In this document: piece after piece, positions 1-9,673 of the stretch
Numbering within the stretch: position 1 is the first letter of the stretch
Layout of the letters: the number at the start of each line of letters is the position of its first letter
NCBI RefSeq assembly: GCF_006159205.1
Contig: NZ_CP040812.1
Location: 3,596,001 to 3,660,000, forward strand
Reading direction: 5' to 3'
Origin: Antarcticibacterium flavum
GTDB taxonomy: Bacteria > Bacteroidota > Bacteroidia > Flavobacteriales > Flavobacteriaceae
DNA: 64,000 bases
Program-made: the position numbers and the translations under genes
Notes under the pieces: generated by a model
What the model was told of the DNA's origin: nothing
What the model saw: only the letters and a program-made list of their open reading frames with translations
Databases searched by the model: none

Positions 1-297
1 GAGAAGACAGATAAATCTTTTCTCAATGCAGTAAAGGCACAGGAAGTAAAGCAGCTTAAAGGCCTTGAAAATTTGGAAAAACGATTGCTCAAAGCACAAA
101 AAAGAAAACTCTCAGATGAGGTTACCCGCATTACCCTTCTCCAGAACGAACTTTTTCCCAATAAGGGTTTACAGGAGCGGCAAACAAATTTTTCTGAAGT
201 TTACCTGCAATACGGGGAAGACCTTATCCCGCAATTAATAGAACATTTAAATCCGTTAGACTTTCAATTTAAAATTTTGACTCTTGGAGAAAAATAA
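1..297 (+). CDS. bshC: BshC, putative cysteine ligase of bacillithiol synthesis (C-terminal part)
   Basis: The frame is open from base 1 to the TAA at 295-297, so only the last ~98 residues are in the window. The end of the protein has the BshC pattern: a basic coiled-coil stretch (LEKRLLKAQKRK), then FPNKGLQERQTNF, an acidic YGEDLIPQLIEHL helix and a final beta strand. In the family this is the last step of bacillithiol formation, adding cysteine to GlcN-malate in the cytoplasm. The next gene starts one base after the stop, so the two are probably co-transcribed. Identification rests on recall of the family C-terminus only. Confidence 0.75.
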   Translation, partial: EKTDKSFLNAVKAQEVKQLKGLENLEKRLLKAQKRKLSDEVTRITLLQNELFPNKGLQERQTNFSEVYLQYGEDLIPQLIEHLNPLDFQFKILTLGEK

Positions 298-298
298 A

Positions 299-1675
299 AT
301 GCATACCATAGATATGGACCTGGTGGAGATGACCCTGGATGTCATGAAATATACCATCGATCGTATTTCCAATGTGACCCCAGAGCTGGGTTCCCCGAAA
401 AAAGAAGAAGACCTTTTAAAAATAGTAGGAGAGACCATTACCCCCACCGGGATAGGAGGGGAGAATGCCTTTAAGCTTTTTCGGGATGTGCTGGTCAAGG
501 CCACTGTACCTATTGACCACCCACGGCACCTGGCATTTGTGCCGGCAGCACCCACCAGGGCAGCGATTATGTTTGACCTTGTGACCTCGGCGTCCAGTAT
601 ACACGGCGCATACTGGATGGAAGGTGCAGGAGGGATCTTCTGTGAGAACCAGGCGATGAAGTGGCTGGTTTCCTTAACAGGATTGCCGGAAGGCTCCTTT
701 GGGGTCTTCACCAGTGGCGGTACGGCAGCAAACCTCTCGGCCATGGTAGCGGCACGCGAAGAGTGGCGCAGCAGGAGCATTGAAAACATTGGCCATAAAG
801 GATTACTGCTTACTTCCAGCGGCGCCCATAGCTCTGTCCAGGCCATGGCCCGGGTGATGGATGCGGATCTTATTATGATAGACTGTGAGGGGAATTTCCT
901 TACAGGAAAGGAGCTGGAGCAGGCTATAGAGGAACTGGAGGAAAAAGACCGCAAACGCCTGTTTGCAGTTGTGGCTACAGGCGGTACCACCAATGCCGGG
1001 ATCATTGACGACCTTGAAGGGATTGCCAGCGTGTGCACAGAGGAAAAAATTTGGTTTCACGTAGATTGTGCTTATGGGGGAGGTGCCCTGGCGGCTAAAA
1101 GTGTAAGGCACCTTTTCAACGGGATCGAAAAGGCCGACAGTATCACTATAGATCCTCATAAATGGCTGTTCTCACCTTACGATTGCGGGGCGGTTATCTA
1201 TAAGAATATGGAATATGCGAAAAATGCACATTCCCAAAAAGGCTCTTATCTTGAGATCTTTAAAGATGAGGGAGCTGAAGGCTTTAACCCAGCCGATTAC
1301 CAGATACAGCTCACCAGACGCCTCAGGGGTATGCCCCTATGGTTTTCTCTGGCCATGCACGGTACATAAAAATATCGCAGCGCAATAGAGCGCGGCATCG
1401 AACTGGCCCAAATTGCTGCCAGGAAAATTGAGGAGCGGGAAAACGTGGAATTGGTAAGGCCCGCAAGTTTATCTGTAGTACTGTTCAGAAGAAAAGGCTG
1501 GACGCCGGAGCAATACAGGGACTGGACCTATAGAAATCACCGTGAGGGTATCGCCCTGGTAACTCCTACCAAATGGAAACAAAATGGGGAGTATGAGACG
1601 ATCTCTAGATTCTGTTTTATCAATCCCGATACTACGGAGGCTGATATTGATCTTATTTTGGATACTATGGATTAG
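299..1675 (+). pseudogene. PLP-dependent group II amino acid decarboxylase with an in-frame stop codon
   Basis: A pyridoxal-phosphate decarboxylase of the aromatic-amino-acid/glutamate decarboxylase class. Visible motifs: HPRHLAFVPA near residue 80, the TSGGTAANL cofactor loop, HVDCAYGG, and the DPHKW motif holding the Schiff-base lysine. Translation stops at TAA 1367-1369, but the same frame continues without shift (KYRSAIERGIELAQIAARKI, then RPASLSVVLFRRKGW) to 1675, the normal family C-terminus. The family usually has an acidic residue where the stop lies (HGT-x-KYR), so one substitution such as GAA to TAA explains it. The product is either truncated and probably dead, or the stop is a sequencing error. 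Start is ATG 299; an upstream TTG at 284 would overlap bshC. Confidence 0.8.
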
Positions 1676-1676
1676 T

Positions 1677-2130
1677 TTATAGTCGTTAGTCGTTAGTTGT
1701 TAGTTTTTAGTAGTTAGAGGGTTTTCTGTTTACCGTTTGCCGTTTTCTGTTTGGGATTTGGGATTTGGTGCATGGAATTTGTTTGTTGTTTGTTGTTTGG
1801 TGTTTGGTGGTTGGTGTTCGTTGTTTGATCTTTGGACATGGGGATTTAGTTTTCTGTTTTCTGTTTTCTGTTTTCCGGTTTTTGTTAGAGAGGTTAACAT
1901 CCCTCGACTGTCGTTCCACGGCTCACGATTGTCTTTCGTTTGTACTGGTTTGGAGGATTCTCATTTTTTCGATCTTAGATATGATTTAACCACAGAGTTG
2001 CAGGAGTTTTATAAGGAGTTTCACGGAGTTGGTGGTGCCTAAAAAGGATGTCTTAGACCCTCAGATTTAGACCCTATATTTTCGACTCTCTTTTCTCGAC
2101 TCTCTTTTCTCGACTCCCATACAGACAAAG
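1677..2130 (+). repeat. Heptanucleotide repeat region H1 in a geneless stretch
   Basis: No convincing gene between 1676 and 2190. The sequence is low complexity with a 7-base rhythm: GTTAGTC/GTTAGTT units at 1684-1715, GTTTGGT-like units at ~1780-1825, GTTTTCT units at ~1850-1875, and two 14-base units of TCTCTTTTCTCGAC at ~2088-2118. It begins two bases after the preceding stop codon. The short frames that cross it encode only repeat-derived peptides. Confidence 0.7.
1985..2035 (-). repeat. Partial copy of the ~230-bp dispersed repeat (third copy, inverted)
   Basis: Read on the minus strand it gives AACTCCGTGAAACTCCTT...AACTCTGTGGTTAA, matching the end of the longer repeats at 14488-14730 and 18425-18655, which contain AACTCCG, ACTCCTTTTTAGAACTCC and ACTCTG-GTTAA. 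Only about 50 bases are recognisable. Confidence 0.5.
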
Positions 2131-2138
2131 ACAAAAAA

Positions 2139-2173
2139 AAATAGGCTGCAGAATCCCTGCAACCTATTTTTGC
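2139..2173 (-). terminator. Rho-independent terminator of the M28 peptidase gene
   Basis: Hairpin with arms AAATAGGcTGCAG and CTGCAaCCTATTT and a 5-base loop, followed on the minus strand by a run of T. It lies 18 bases beyond the stop of the minus-strand peptidase. Confidence 0.75.
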
Positions 2174-2190
2174 TAAATGAGCTTTTAAAA

Positions 2191-3222
2191 TTATCTCCCT
2201 GCCTGTGGGGCTTCCGGGGTTTTGTCTACTACCGGGCGTCCTTCTCTGTTGGCAATTTCCCATGCTGTTAAGAATACCAATTGTGCACGTTTGGCCAACA
2301 GGTCATATTCTATCTTATCTGGAGTATCGGTTATCTTGTGGTAATCATCATGTACACCGTTAAAGTAAAAGATGATTGGAATGTTGTTTTTCGCAAAGTT
2401 GTAGTGGTCACTTCGGTAATAAAAGCGGTTTGGATCATTTTCATCATTATAAGTGTAATCCAGCTCCATATTGATGTACTTCCTGTTAGCCTCTTCACTT
2501 AATTCATGTAATTCTGTACTTAGTTTATCACTTCCTATAAGATACACATAATCTCCTGCATCTTCCTTGCCGTGACCTATACGACCAATCATATCTATGT
2601 TTAGGTTAGCTACAGTATTAGCCAATGGAAAAACTGGATTATCTGTATACCATTTTGATCCAATCAAACCTTTTTCCTCCCCGGTTACGTTAAGGAGAAG
2701 AATAGATCTTTTTGGGTGGTATCCGTCTGCTTTTGCCTGCATAAAAGCTTCGGCGATCTCAAGGATTGCAACAGTTCCGGAGCCATCATCATCGGCACCG
2801 TTATATACGTTTCCATCCTTATCCATTCCTACGTGGTCGTAATGAGAGGAGATAACCAAAATCTCTTCAGGTTTTTCACTTCCTTCGATGAATGCAAGCA
2901 CATTTTCAGAATCTTTTACATTTCCTCTTCTAAACGCGCTGGAAGGAACGGGTTGAAAATAATTGGCTACCCCTGCAGGAGAAGGTATGTTGAGTTTTTT
3001 GTATTCATTTACTAAATATTCCGCTGCCAGTTTTTGTCCCGGCTCCCCGGTGTCACGGCCTTCAAATTCATCACTTGCAAAGGTGTAAAGGTGGTCTTTT
3101 AATTCCTGGGCAGTTATGGTGTTTGCATAATCCATAACGTTGGCATTCTCTACCTTTTTGGTTTGCTGTGCGCCACAACTTACAAAAGCAATGGAAACGG
3201 CGCATAAAATTAATTTTTTCAT
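2191..3222 (-). CDS. M28 family zinc aminopeptidase, lipoprotein
   Basis: A secreted lipoprotein: MKKLILCAVSIAFVSC gives a lipobox ending in Cys16. The M28 fold is clear, with the five zinc ligands in order: SSHYDH, NGADDDGSG, TGEEKG (catalytic Glu plus ligand), NLNIDMIGR and DDYHKITDTPDKI. These enzymes remove N-terminal amino acids with two zinc ions, here probably in the periplasm or at the outer membrane. Length (343 residues) is normal for the single-domain type. The gene stands alone, is followed by a terminator, and has no co-directional partner nearby. Confidence 0.9.
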   Translation of the reverse strand: MKKLILCAVSIAFVSCGAQQTKKVENANVMDYANTITAQELKDHLYTFASDEFEGRDTGEPGQKLAAEYLVNEYKKLNIPSPAGVANYFQPVPSSAFRRGNVKDSENVLAFIEGSEKPEEILVISSHYDHVGMDKDGNVYNGADDDGSGTVAILEIAEAFMQAKADGYHPKRSILLLNVTGEEKGLIGSKWYTDNPVFPLANTVANLNIDMIGRIGHGKEDAGDYVYLIGSDKLSTELHELSEEANRKYINMELDYTYNDENDPNRFYYRSDHYNFAKNNIPIIFYFNGVHDDYHKITDTPDKIEYDLLAKRAQLVFLTAWEIANREGRPVVDKTPEAPQAGR

Positions 3223-3364
3223 AGAATTTATATGTACAGTATTTAATTAAGTTGCCAAGATAAGTTATTTAAGCCTATTGTAAAACCTGAAATAACAGGA
3301 AAAAACCTTCCTTCTATATTTGCTGAAGCATTTAACCTGCGAATTACAATTAATTATTCACTGT

Positions 3365-3579
3365 TATCCGGTGAAAGAGTCTGGACCGCTTCCGCTGCCA
3401 GAGTATAGAACCTGGACTAAGATCTACTTCAATGGAAAGCAGTGCTTTACCCAATTCCAGAAAGCGTGGATTTTTCCTAAACTATTTTAGATCCAAAACC
3501 ACCCAAATGGTGAGGTTGATAGGACCTCAGACTATATATAGAAAGGCTAAGCGGAAATTCACATCATATTAACCGGACA
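3365..3579 (+). repeat. MITE-like element, copy A
   Basis: A ~215-bp non-coding element beginning TATCCGGTGAAAGAGTC and ending TTAACCGGACA, so its ends are inverted repeats (TGTCCGGT type). Shared internal blocks with copies B, C and D are GAGTCTGGACCGC, TATAGAACCTGGACTAA, TTTTAGATCCAAAACCACCC and GAGGTTGATA. It has no open frame. It fills most of the 410-bp gap between the M28 and OYE genes. Confidence 0.8.
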
Positions 3580-3632
3580 CCAATAATTATTGATTTTAAT
3601 CGGGGCCATTATAAACCTGATTTTTCCCCAGA

Positions 3633-4703
3633 TCATTTCTTCCTTTTGGACCTAAGATATTGGTTAGGCCATTGAGTTTCTACCCCTAACTCCCGGGCTG
3701 CCTCGAGCGGAAAATAAGGGTTACGCAATAATTCCCTTCCCACGAAAATAAGATCTGCTGCCCCATTTTCAAGGATCTCCTCAGCTTCTGCTGCTGTGGT
3801 TATCAAACCTACAGCCCCGGTGAGAATCCCTGTTTCAGCTTTAATATCAGCAGCAAACCTGGTTTGATAGCCTTTTGCGACAGGAATTTCTGCATAATGG
3901 ACAAGGCCGCCAGAGGAACAATCTATAAGATCTACTCCTTTCTCCTTAAGGATCGCAGCAAGCTTAATGGAACTTTCCAGGTCCCAACCACCCTCAGCCC
4001 AATCTGTCGCCGATATTCTAACAAAAAGAGGCAGGTTTGAAGGCCATTCCTGTTTGACGGCGGTTATTACCTCAAGCAGTAACCTGGTCCTGTTCTCAAA
4101 ACTGCCGCCGTACCCATCATTTCTTTGATTGCTTAAAGGTGAAAGGAACTGGTGCAGGAGATAGCCATGGGCCGCATGTATTTCGATCACCTTGAACCCT
4201 GCCTGCCGTGATCTTGCAGCAGCAGTCTTAAAATCCTCTACGACTTTTAATAATCCCTGCTCATCCAGGGCTGCAGGCGCCAGATTATCATTGAAAAAGG
4301 GTATTGCAGATGGGGCGACCGTTTGCCAGCCGCCGTCATCCTCAGAAAGAAAGTTTCCTCCTTTCCAGGGGCTGGTGGTACTTGCTTTTCTCCCGGCGTG
4401 GGCCAGCTGTATTCCCATAACCGCACCCTGTGCTTCAGCAAATTCAACTATCTCTTTTAGACCTGGAATGTGTTCATCTTTCCATAATCCAAGATCATCG
4501 GGTGTAATACGACCTTCAGGTGAAACTGCTGCAGCTTCGGTAATGATAAGGCCTGCACCACCCACAGCCCGGGTCCCAAGGTGCACCAGGTGCCAGTTAT
4601 TGGAGAAACCATCCACACTGCTGTACTGGCACATGGGAGAAACCGTGATCCTGTTCCTAAGCTTTATATCTTTTATTTCTATTGGAGTAAATAATTTTGT
4701 CAT
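3633..4703 (-). CDS. namA: NADPH dehydrogenase, Old Yellow Enzyme family (YqjM/NamA class)
   Basis: An FMN TIM-barrel ene-reductase that uses NADPH to reduce activated C=C bonds. Features of the YqjM subclass are seen: SPMCQYS with the FMN-tuning Cys near residue 25, QLAHAGRK, the substrate-binding HAAHGYLLHQFLSP, a SNQRNDGYGGSFENR loop, and the FMN-phosphate region FVGRELLRNPYFPL. At 356 residues it has the usual length. It is transcribed alone toward the MITE copy A region. The physiological substrate cannot be told from sequence. Confidence 0.9.
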   Translation of the reverse strand: MTKLFTPIEIKDIKLRNRITVSPMCQYSSVDGFSNNWHLVHLGTRAVGGAGLIITEAAAVSPEGRITPDDLGLWKDEHIPGLKEIVEFAEAQGAVMGIQLAHAGRKASTTSPWKGGNFLSEDDGGWQTVAPSAIPFFNDNLAPAALDEQGLLKVVEDFKTAAARSRQAGFKVIEIHAAHGYLLHQFLSPLSNQRNDGYGGSFENRTRLLLEVITAVKQEWPSNLPLFVRISATDWAEGGWDLESSIKLAAILKEKGVDLIDCSSGGLVHYAEIPVAKGYQTRFAADIKAETGILTGAVGLITTAAEAEEILENGAADLIFVGRELLRNPYFPLEAARELGVETQWPNQYLRSKRKK

Positions 4704-4962
4704 CTCTAATCTAATATTTTAACCAAAAATACTGCGGAAAGTGTTTAGTTATGGGCTGCAGTTATTGCTTGAATTGATGATGGGTATTGGATATTCTATG
4801 AAAACTGAGAAGAACCACCTGTAAGTAGCCGAATGTTGATTTTAAGGGACCGGCGGGATAAAGGCGGTTTTGAATTTTTTGGAGGAATGAAGAGTAAAAT
4901 TCTAAAATAATATTTAAGGGGAGGGAGAAAAGAGGTAATTAATTTCAAATTAATAGAATAAA

Positions 4963-5005
4963 AAACCTCCGGCATTCCTGTAGGTTAGGTAGATCCCGGA
5001 GGTTT
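4963..5005 (-). terminator. Terminator of the SLC13 gene, separated from it by a MITE
   Basis: Arms AAACCTCCGG and CCGGAGGTTT with a 23-base loop. On the minus strand the second arm is followed by TTTTTTATT, so it ends minus-strand transcripts. The nearest minus-strand stop upstream is that of the SLC13 gene at 5382, about 375 bases away, and MITE copy B lies between. The remaining gap 4704-4962 holds nothing recognisable. Confidence 0.6.
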
Positions 5006-5115
5006 AAACATTTCCACTATTGGTTAAATCAATAACCAATATGAAAGTATAAAATTATGGCTGCTCCACCTAAAATCAGGTAGATGATGTGAAATTTTTA
5101 ACACTGGATCATTGG

Positions 5116-5326
5116 TGTCCGCATGAAATATTCAATAGTTTCTTTAAGCCTTATTATACCCATTCAGAAGACGTACCCACCTCCATCAGGGGTGGTTTTG
5201 GATTCGAAATAGTTCAGAAAATATAAGCTTTTTAGAAGTTAGTAAACGGCTCTTTTACAAAAACTTATGTTTTAGTCTAGATTCTAGATTCCAGCAGCGA
5301 AGCGGTCCAGACTCTTTTACCGGAAA
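5116..5326 (-). repeat. MITE-like element, copy B
   Basis: Reverse-orientation copy: the plus strand reads from GGTGTCCGC at one end to CTTTTACCGGAAAG at the other. Reversed it gives CCGGTAAAAGAGTCTGGACC, then TCCAAAACCACCCC and GGAGGTGGGTA, aligned with copies A, C and D. It separates the SLC13 stop from its likely terminator. Confidence 0.8.
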
Positions 5327-5381
5327 GTAGTGAAAACTGGATAATTATATATTTGATCAGTAGTGATTTTTCAAACCTAAT

Positions 5382-7148
5382 TTACAACGGCCACACCAGG
5401 AGAATTAAAGGAACACCCAGGATAAGGATCAAGAGGGTAACCGGCAGGCCTATCTTCCAGTAATCGGTAAATTGGTATCCTCCCGGCCCCATTACCAGGG
5501 TGTTGGATTGATGTCCTATAGGGGTTAAAAAAGCACAGGAAGCCCCTATTGCAATAGTCATCAAAAATGGATCTACGGCGACTTCAAGGCTTTGTGCTAC
5601 CTTAATGGCAATGGGCGCCATTAAGACTACAGTTGCTGCATTATTGATTATGTTGGATAAGAGTAAAGTTATTCCCATAAGCAGGCCTATGAGCACCCAA
5701 ACTGGAAAATTGTTGCTCAGGGCGAGGATGAGGTTGGTCACGGTCTCTGCCCCACCACTGGATTCAAATGCTTCCCCAACCGGGATCATCGCAGCCAGCA
5801 GGATAATTACCGGCCAGTCAACGCTTAGATAAACTTCCTTGATGGGAAGGATCCTGGTAATTACCAAAATAACCGCGGCCAGGGAAAAAGCTATTTCCAC
5901 CCTTAACAGCCCGGTGATCACCAGGATGATCGCTGCCGCAAAGATACTAACGGCACCCAGTACCCGGGAAGGCCTTCCCAGGTTTATCTCCCGTTTGGCC
6001 AGGGGAAGGAAGTTAAGCGATCTTATAGCCTCCTGCAGGTTCTCTGTCTCTCCCTGCAACAAGAGTACATCCCCCTGTTTTATCCTGGTACGGGCTATAC
6101 GCTTTTTGATCTTTTTATTCTCCCGGGCAATAGCAAGAACATTGACATTGTATTGGGAACGTATTCTCATCTCTGTAACACTGCTGCCTACGATAAGGGA
6201 ATTTGCCATTACAATTGCCTCCGCAGTTTGGATGGACTCACTGCCTTTTGCGCTATCCCTTAAGTGCTCTCCCTCTGCCAATATCGCCCTTTTACCTTCT
6301 GTAAATTTTTTCAGGTCCCCGGTATCGGCTTCCAGGATTAGAATATCTTCTTCCTGTAATTCCTCCCAGGGAGAAGGTGCATGCATTCTCACATTTTTCC
6401 TAATGATCCCAAGGATTAGCACTTCGGTCTTCAGTAATTTATTGAGTTTATTAATGGCAATACCTATAAGATCCGATCTCTGCGGAATAATGACTTCAGT
6501 AATATAATTTTCGATCTCGAACATATCATTACTCTCTGCTAATTCTCTTTTGGGTAATAACCTCCAGCCCAGCAGGGTGATAAATGCAAGGCCTGCAACG
6601 GTAAGTACCAGTCCAACAGGAGCAAAATCGAACATCCCATATCGTTCTCCCAGGCTTTGTTCCCTGAAGGTGGAAATGATAATATTTGGAGGAGTACCAA
6701 TAAGTGTCATCATCCCTCCAAGGATAGAAGCAAATGCCAGTGGCATGAGAAGGAGCGAGGGGGAAAACCGGTTTTTTCTGGAAAGGTGAATGGCAACCGG
6801 CATGATGATGGCCAGGGCACCAATATTATTTATGAAGCCAGAGGCAAATGCAACTATAGAGCATAACAGGATTATTTGGATCCAGAACTTATCTGAGACC
6901 CTACTTATCCATTCAACCAGCAAGTCTACAACGCCAGAATGCTGTAGGGCTTTACTTATAATGAGGACAGCTGCCACTGTGATCACCGCAGGATGGCTAA
7001 GCCCGGTAAAAGCTTCTTCAGAAGGAATTATCCCTGTAACTACCAGAACAAATAATGCCAGGAAAGCGACCACGTCATACCTTAACTTATCCCAGATAAA
7101 GAAAAGCAGGGCAACTGCCAGGGTTATGAAAACAATTGTTTGCTCCAT
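5382..7148 (-). CDS. SLC13/DASS-type anion permease with two RCK_C (TrkA-C) domains
   Basis: A polytopic inner-membrane transporter of 588 residues. The first ~200 residues and the last ~180 form two hydrophobic halves with the family signatures: SGFINNIGALAIIMPVA and SNIINNAATVVLMAPIA, plus FASILGGMMTLIGTPPN and FLTPIGHQSNTLVMGPGGY. Between them, at roughly 215-375, lie two TrkA-C/RCK_C domains (for example RSDLIGIAINKLNKL and SLIVGSSVTEMRI) that bind ligand in the cytoplasm. Members move sulfate, dicarboxylates or related anions with Na+; the substrate here is unknown. Confidence 0.88.
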   Translation of the reverse strand: MEQTIVFITLAVALLFFIWDKLRYDVVAFLALFVLVVTGIIPSEEAFTGLSHPAVITVAAVLIISKALQHSGVVDLLVEWISRVSDKFWIQIILLCSIVAFASGFINNIGALAIIMPVAIHLSRKNRFSPSLLLMPLAFASILGGMMTLIGTPPNIIISTFREQSLGERYGMFDFAPVGLVLTVAGLAFITLLGWRLLPKRELAESNDMFEIENYITEVIIPQRSDLIGIAINKLNKLLKTEVLILGIIRKNVRMHAPSPWEELQEEDILILEADTGDLKKFTEGKRAILAEGEHLRDSAKGSESIQTAEAIVMANSLIVGSSVTEMRIRSQYNVNVLAIARENKKIKKRIARTRIKQGDVLLLQGETENLQEAIRSLNFLPLAKREINLGRPSRVLGAVSIFAAAIILVITGLLRVEIAFSLAAVILVITRILPIKEVYLSVDWPVIILLAAMIPVGEAFESSGGAETVTNLILALSNNFPVWVLIGLLMGITLLLSNIINNAATVVLMAPIAIKVAQSLEVAVDPFLMTIAIGASCAFLTPIGHQSNTLVMGPGGYQFTDYWKIGLPVTLLILILGVPLILLVWPL

Positions 7149-7275
7149 AATTGGTTCGCTTAATTGTGCAGAATGCCTGGGATGCCTTTAATAACCATCT
7201 TGCATTCACTGTAGTGAAGATATGAAAATCTAAGGTAGGTGACTTAAAATGTATGCCAGGAAACCCTGCCGGTCA

Positions 7276-7818
7276 TCAATTTACCCGGGACTTGCTTTTG
7301 ATCTCGTCTCTTCTTTGCCCTGCAATTTTTTGAATACGTTTAAAGGAGCGCAACAGCAGCAAATAAAATATGATAATCCCGGCCATAGAGGAAAGCCATT
7401 GGAACAGGTCGGCACTTATCAGGTTATTGATCAAATTAAACATATCAAGCGGGATCACAAAAAGAATGATCTTGTAAAGTAACCGGACCAAAAGAACGCC
7501 GAGCAGGACCCATATACCAATCACAAAAGCCAGGGAGATATAGCGTTTTAAGAAATCACGATTATCCCCCTTTTCATTGGTCCTGAAAACCATATACGTG
7601 GCGCCAAGGGTAATAAAGAGTTTGAGGATATACCTGCTAATATCCCACGACCAGGTAGAGTAAGGAGTGATCTCGGGCAGGGTGGCAACAGTAATAAACA
7701 GTACCAGATAAAATAACAAATACCGGTATGCATGATGCTCACTTAATTCCCTTTTTGCCAGTTTTTTCTCCAGCCTGTTTAATCTCAACCAAATCATGAA
7801 GTCATAACTTTTGGCCAA
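7276..7818 (-). CDS. Conserved membrane protein of unknown function
   Basis: 180 residues with a basic N-terminus (WLRLNRLEKKLAKRELSEHH) and about four transmembrane segments: near 33-50, 65-80, 92-118 and 138-160. It ends in a basic tail (RSFKRIQKIAGQRRDEIKSKSR). The order suggests a cytoplasmic N-terminus, and the gene may be read with the SLC13 gene 127 bases downstream on the same strand. No family is recognised. Confidence 0.7.
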   Translation of the reverse strand: MAKSYDFMIWLRLNRLEKKLAKRELSEHHAYRYLLFYLVLFITVATLPEITPYSTWSWDISRYILKLFITLGATYMVFRTNEKGDNRDFLKRYISLAFVIGIWVLLGVLLVRLLYKIILFVIPLDMFNLINNLISADLFQWLSSMAGIIIFYLLLLRSFKRIQKIAGQRRDEIKSKSRVN

Positions 7819-8144
7819 ATTTAGGGTTTAAATTTAATACCGGTAAACATTCTTGTAGGGTAAAGATCCCGGAATCCTTTCCCTGCCGGAATCCAGGACC
7901 CGGCCCTTTATGGGCAAGCCTGGAAATTAGGCATTTAAACTACCTCCGGGTAAATTAAGAAAAACATAAAATTTTAAGATACCAGGCCAATCCAGGTAAA
8001 GTTGATTTCTCCTCAAATTACGGAAACACTTCAGGTAAAATTTTTAAATATGCCTCGCAATAATGACCGATTTAATCAAATTTTTCAGCAGTAAGGGGAT
8101 TAACATAACATTAAAATTAAGTTAAAGAAATCTAAATTTTTTCT

Positions 8145-8152
8145 TAATTTTG
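8145..8152 (+). promoter_or_regulatory. Possible Bacteroidota -7 promoter element (TAATTTTG)
   Basis: TAATTTTG matches the Bacteroidota sigma factor -7 consensus TAnnTTTG and lies about 90 bases upstream of the lipoprotein start at 8244. No clear -33 TTTG is seen. The rest of the gap 7819-8243 holds nothing else recognisable. Confidence 0.35.
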
Positions 8153-8243
8153 ATTTGTTTCCTTGCCTTAAATCAGAAGAAAGCAAATTCTTTCCGCAGG
8201 CAAGAATCAATAAATTCATCAATTAATTAATCTAAAATCATTT

Positions 8244-8903
8244 ATGAAATTTCTAAAACTCTTTTCTCTATTTTCAATTGTCATTTTAATGACCAGCTGT
8301 GCAACCCGCTATAAGGCTATTGAACCTGAACAACTTATGTATAATTCCATAAATATGGAGGGAGATGTCTCCCTGGAATACAAGTATGATGTCTTACGAA
8401 AGAAATATTCTAAAAAGGAACAAAAGAAAGATGTGAGGCTTGTGGCAGTGAAAATCACCAATCGCAGTAACCGGGATATGATTTTTGGGGATGATCTGCG
8501 GCTTACCTACGCAAATGATAATGCAATAAGTTTGATGGAGCGGGATAAGATCTTTAGTTCCCTGAAACAAAAACCTGCAACTCATTTATTCTATCTTTTA
8601 TTAACTCCCCTTACCTTTAGTACTACCACTACCAATTCGCAGGGGATCACTCAAACCAGCAGCGCATTTCCTGCAGGGCTTATTGTAGGGCCCGGCCTGG
8701 CAGGGGCAAATCTAATTACCGCTTCCAGTGCAAATAAAAAATTTAAAGAAGACCTTTTGGTTTATGACATGAGGGGAAAAACAATTCCCGCAGGCAAAAC
8801 CGTCTATGGGCTTGTGGGAGTAAAAGCCGGAAATTACGATGCTTTGAAAATCAATGTTTCCCGCAACGAAAAGGTGAAAAAGCAGGAAGCAATAACGCCT
8901 TAA
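8244..8903 (+). CDS. Lipoprotein of unknown function
   Basis: MKFLKLFSLFSIVILMTSC is a lipoprotein signal ending at Cys19. The mature part is 200 residues. One hydrophobic stretch near 105-160 (HLFYLLLTPLTF..., then GLIVGPGLAGANLITA) may lie against the membrane. The C-terminal part (AGKTVYGLVGVKAGNYDALKINV) looks like a beta-sandwich. No family is recognised. It converges on the next minus-strand gene with a shared terminator. Confidence 0.75.
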   Translation: MKFLKLFSLFSIVILMTSCATRYKAIEPEQLMYNSINMEGDVSLEYKYDVLRKKYSKKEQKKDVRLVAVKITNRSNRDMIFGDDLRLTYANDNAISLMERDKIFSSLKQKPATHLFYLLLTPLTFSTTTTNSQGITQTSSAFPAGLIVGPGLAGANLITASSANKKFKEDLLVYDMRGKTIPAGKTVYGLVGVKAGNYDALKINVSRNEKVKKQEAITP

Positions 8904-8921
8904 CCATTTCATGAAAATGAA

Positions 8922-8950
8922 AAACCCTGCTCCACCGGCAGGGTTTTTTA
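8922..8950. terminator. Bidirectional terminator between convergent genes
   Basis: Arms ACCCTGC and GCAGGGT with a short loop, A-run before and T-run after. It overlaps the stop codon of the minus-strand gene at 8948 and serves the lipoprotein gene ending at 8903. Confidence 0.75.
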
Positions 8951-9673
8951 TTGCCCGGTATTAGTATCCTTAGCTAATTTTTTCTTCCCTATAGCTTTAT
9001 GTGAAAGAAAAAAGAATCCAAAAGAATAGGTGCTGTACATGAAAATGTTCATAGCAATCATTACAGCACTGCTTAATTGAATAAACTCCGGACTTTTATT
9101 GGTAAAATAATTAAAATAGATAAAAATGGGGGTGGTCGTTAAGAAATGTACCACTGCCCCAAGAGAGATATAGAAACTAATATCCCTTTTTATATTCAGA
9201 ATACGGTTGCTTAGGAGGATTTCAAAATAATAATAAAATATAACTGCCAGCAGGAGGACGCTCCCCGTCAAATAAGTAAAGGTGGAGGTGGTCCTAAAAA
9301 AAACATCTGTAAACACAAGGAAGAGTATACAGGCAAAAGCATAGATAATAATGAGTTTCTTAAGAAAATCTGAAGTTTTTTTATTGCGTATATTCTTTCT
9401 AAAGAAAGTGAGATAAACGACAAAACTTAAAATAATATAGGGATTATAGAGCCAGAAGTTTTTATAGAAGAAACCATCTTTTAAAAAATGAATGGATTCA
9501 TTCCAATAGATCATTGCTGGAAAAAAACCAATTGCCTCTACCACATACGTGATCAATAGAAAATAGGCAAACATCCCGGCAGCTTTATTGCCGGGATTAT
9601 TCCTGTAAAAATATATGCCAGCAAATGCTGCAATGCCTTCGAGCAAAAAAACAAGAAACCTAAGATCCTGCAT
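8948..9673 (-). CDS. Seven-helix membrane protein of unknown function
   Basis: 241 residues, almost entirely hydrophobic, with about seven transmembrane segments separated by short loops (YRNNPGNKAAG; RKNIRNKKTSDFLKK; RILNIKRDIS). The lysine-rich C-terminus ends in KLAKDTNTGQ. Its ATG overlaps the stop of the upstream gene by one base (TAATG), so the two form an operon with translational coupling. Similar seven-helix proteins occur in many Flavobacteriia without assigned function. Confidence 0.7.
   Translation of the reverse strand: MQDLRFLVFLLEGIAAFAGIYFYRNNPGNKAAGMFAYFLLITYVVEAIGFFPAMIYWNESIHFLKDGFFYKNFWLYNPYIILSFVVYLTFFRKNIRNKKTSDFLKKLIIIYAFACILFLVFTDVFFRTTSTFTYLTGSVLLLAVIFYYYFEILLSNRILNIKRDISFYISLGAVVHFLTTTPIFIYFNYFTNKSPEFIQLSSAVMIAMNIFMYSTYSFGFFFLSHKAIGKKKLAKDTNTGQ

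Noticed and set aside
256..1038. A 260-codon minus-strand frame opposite the PLP decarboxylase
   Set aside because: It is the mirror of a gene with clear motifs on the plus strand; the translation is serine-rich and without any family pattern.
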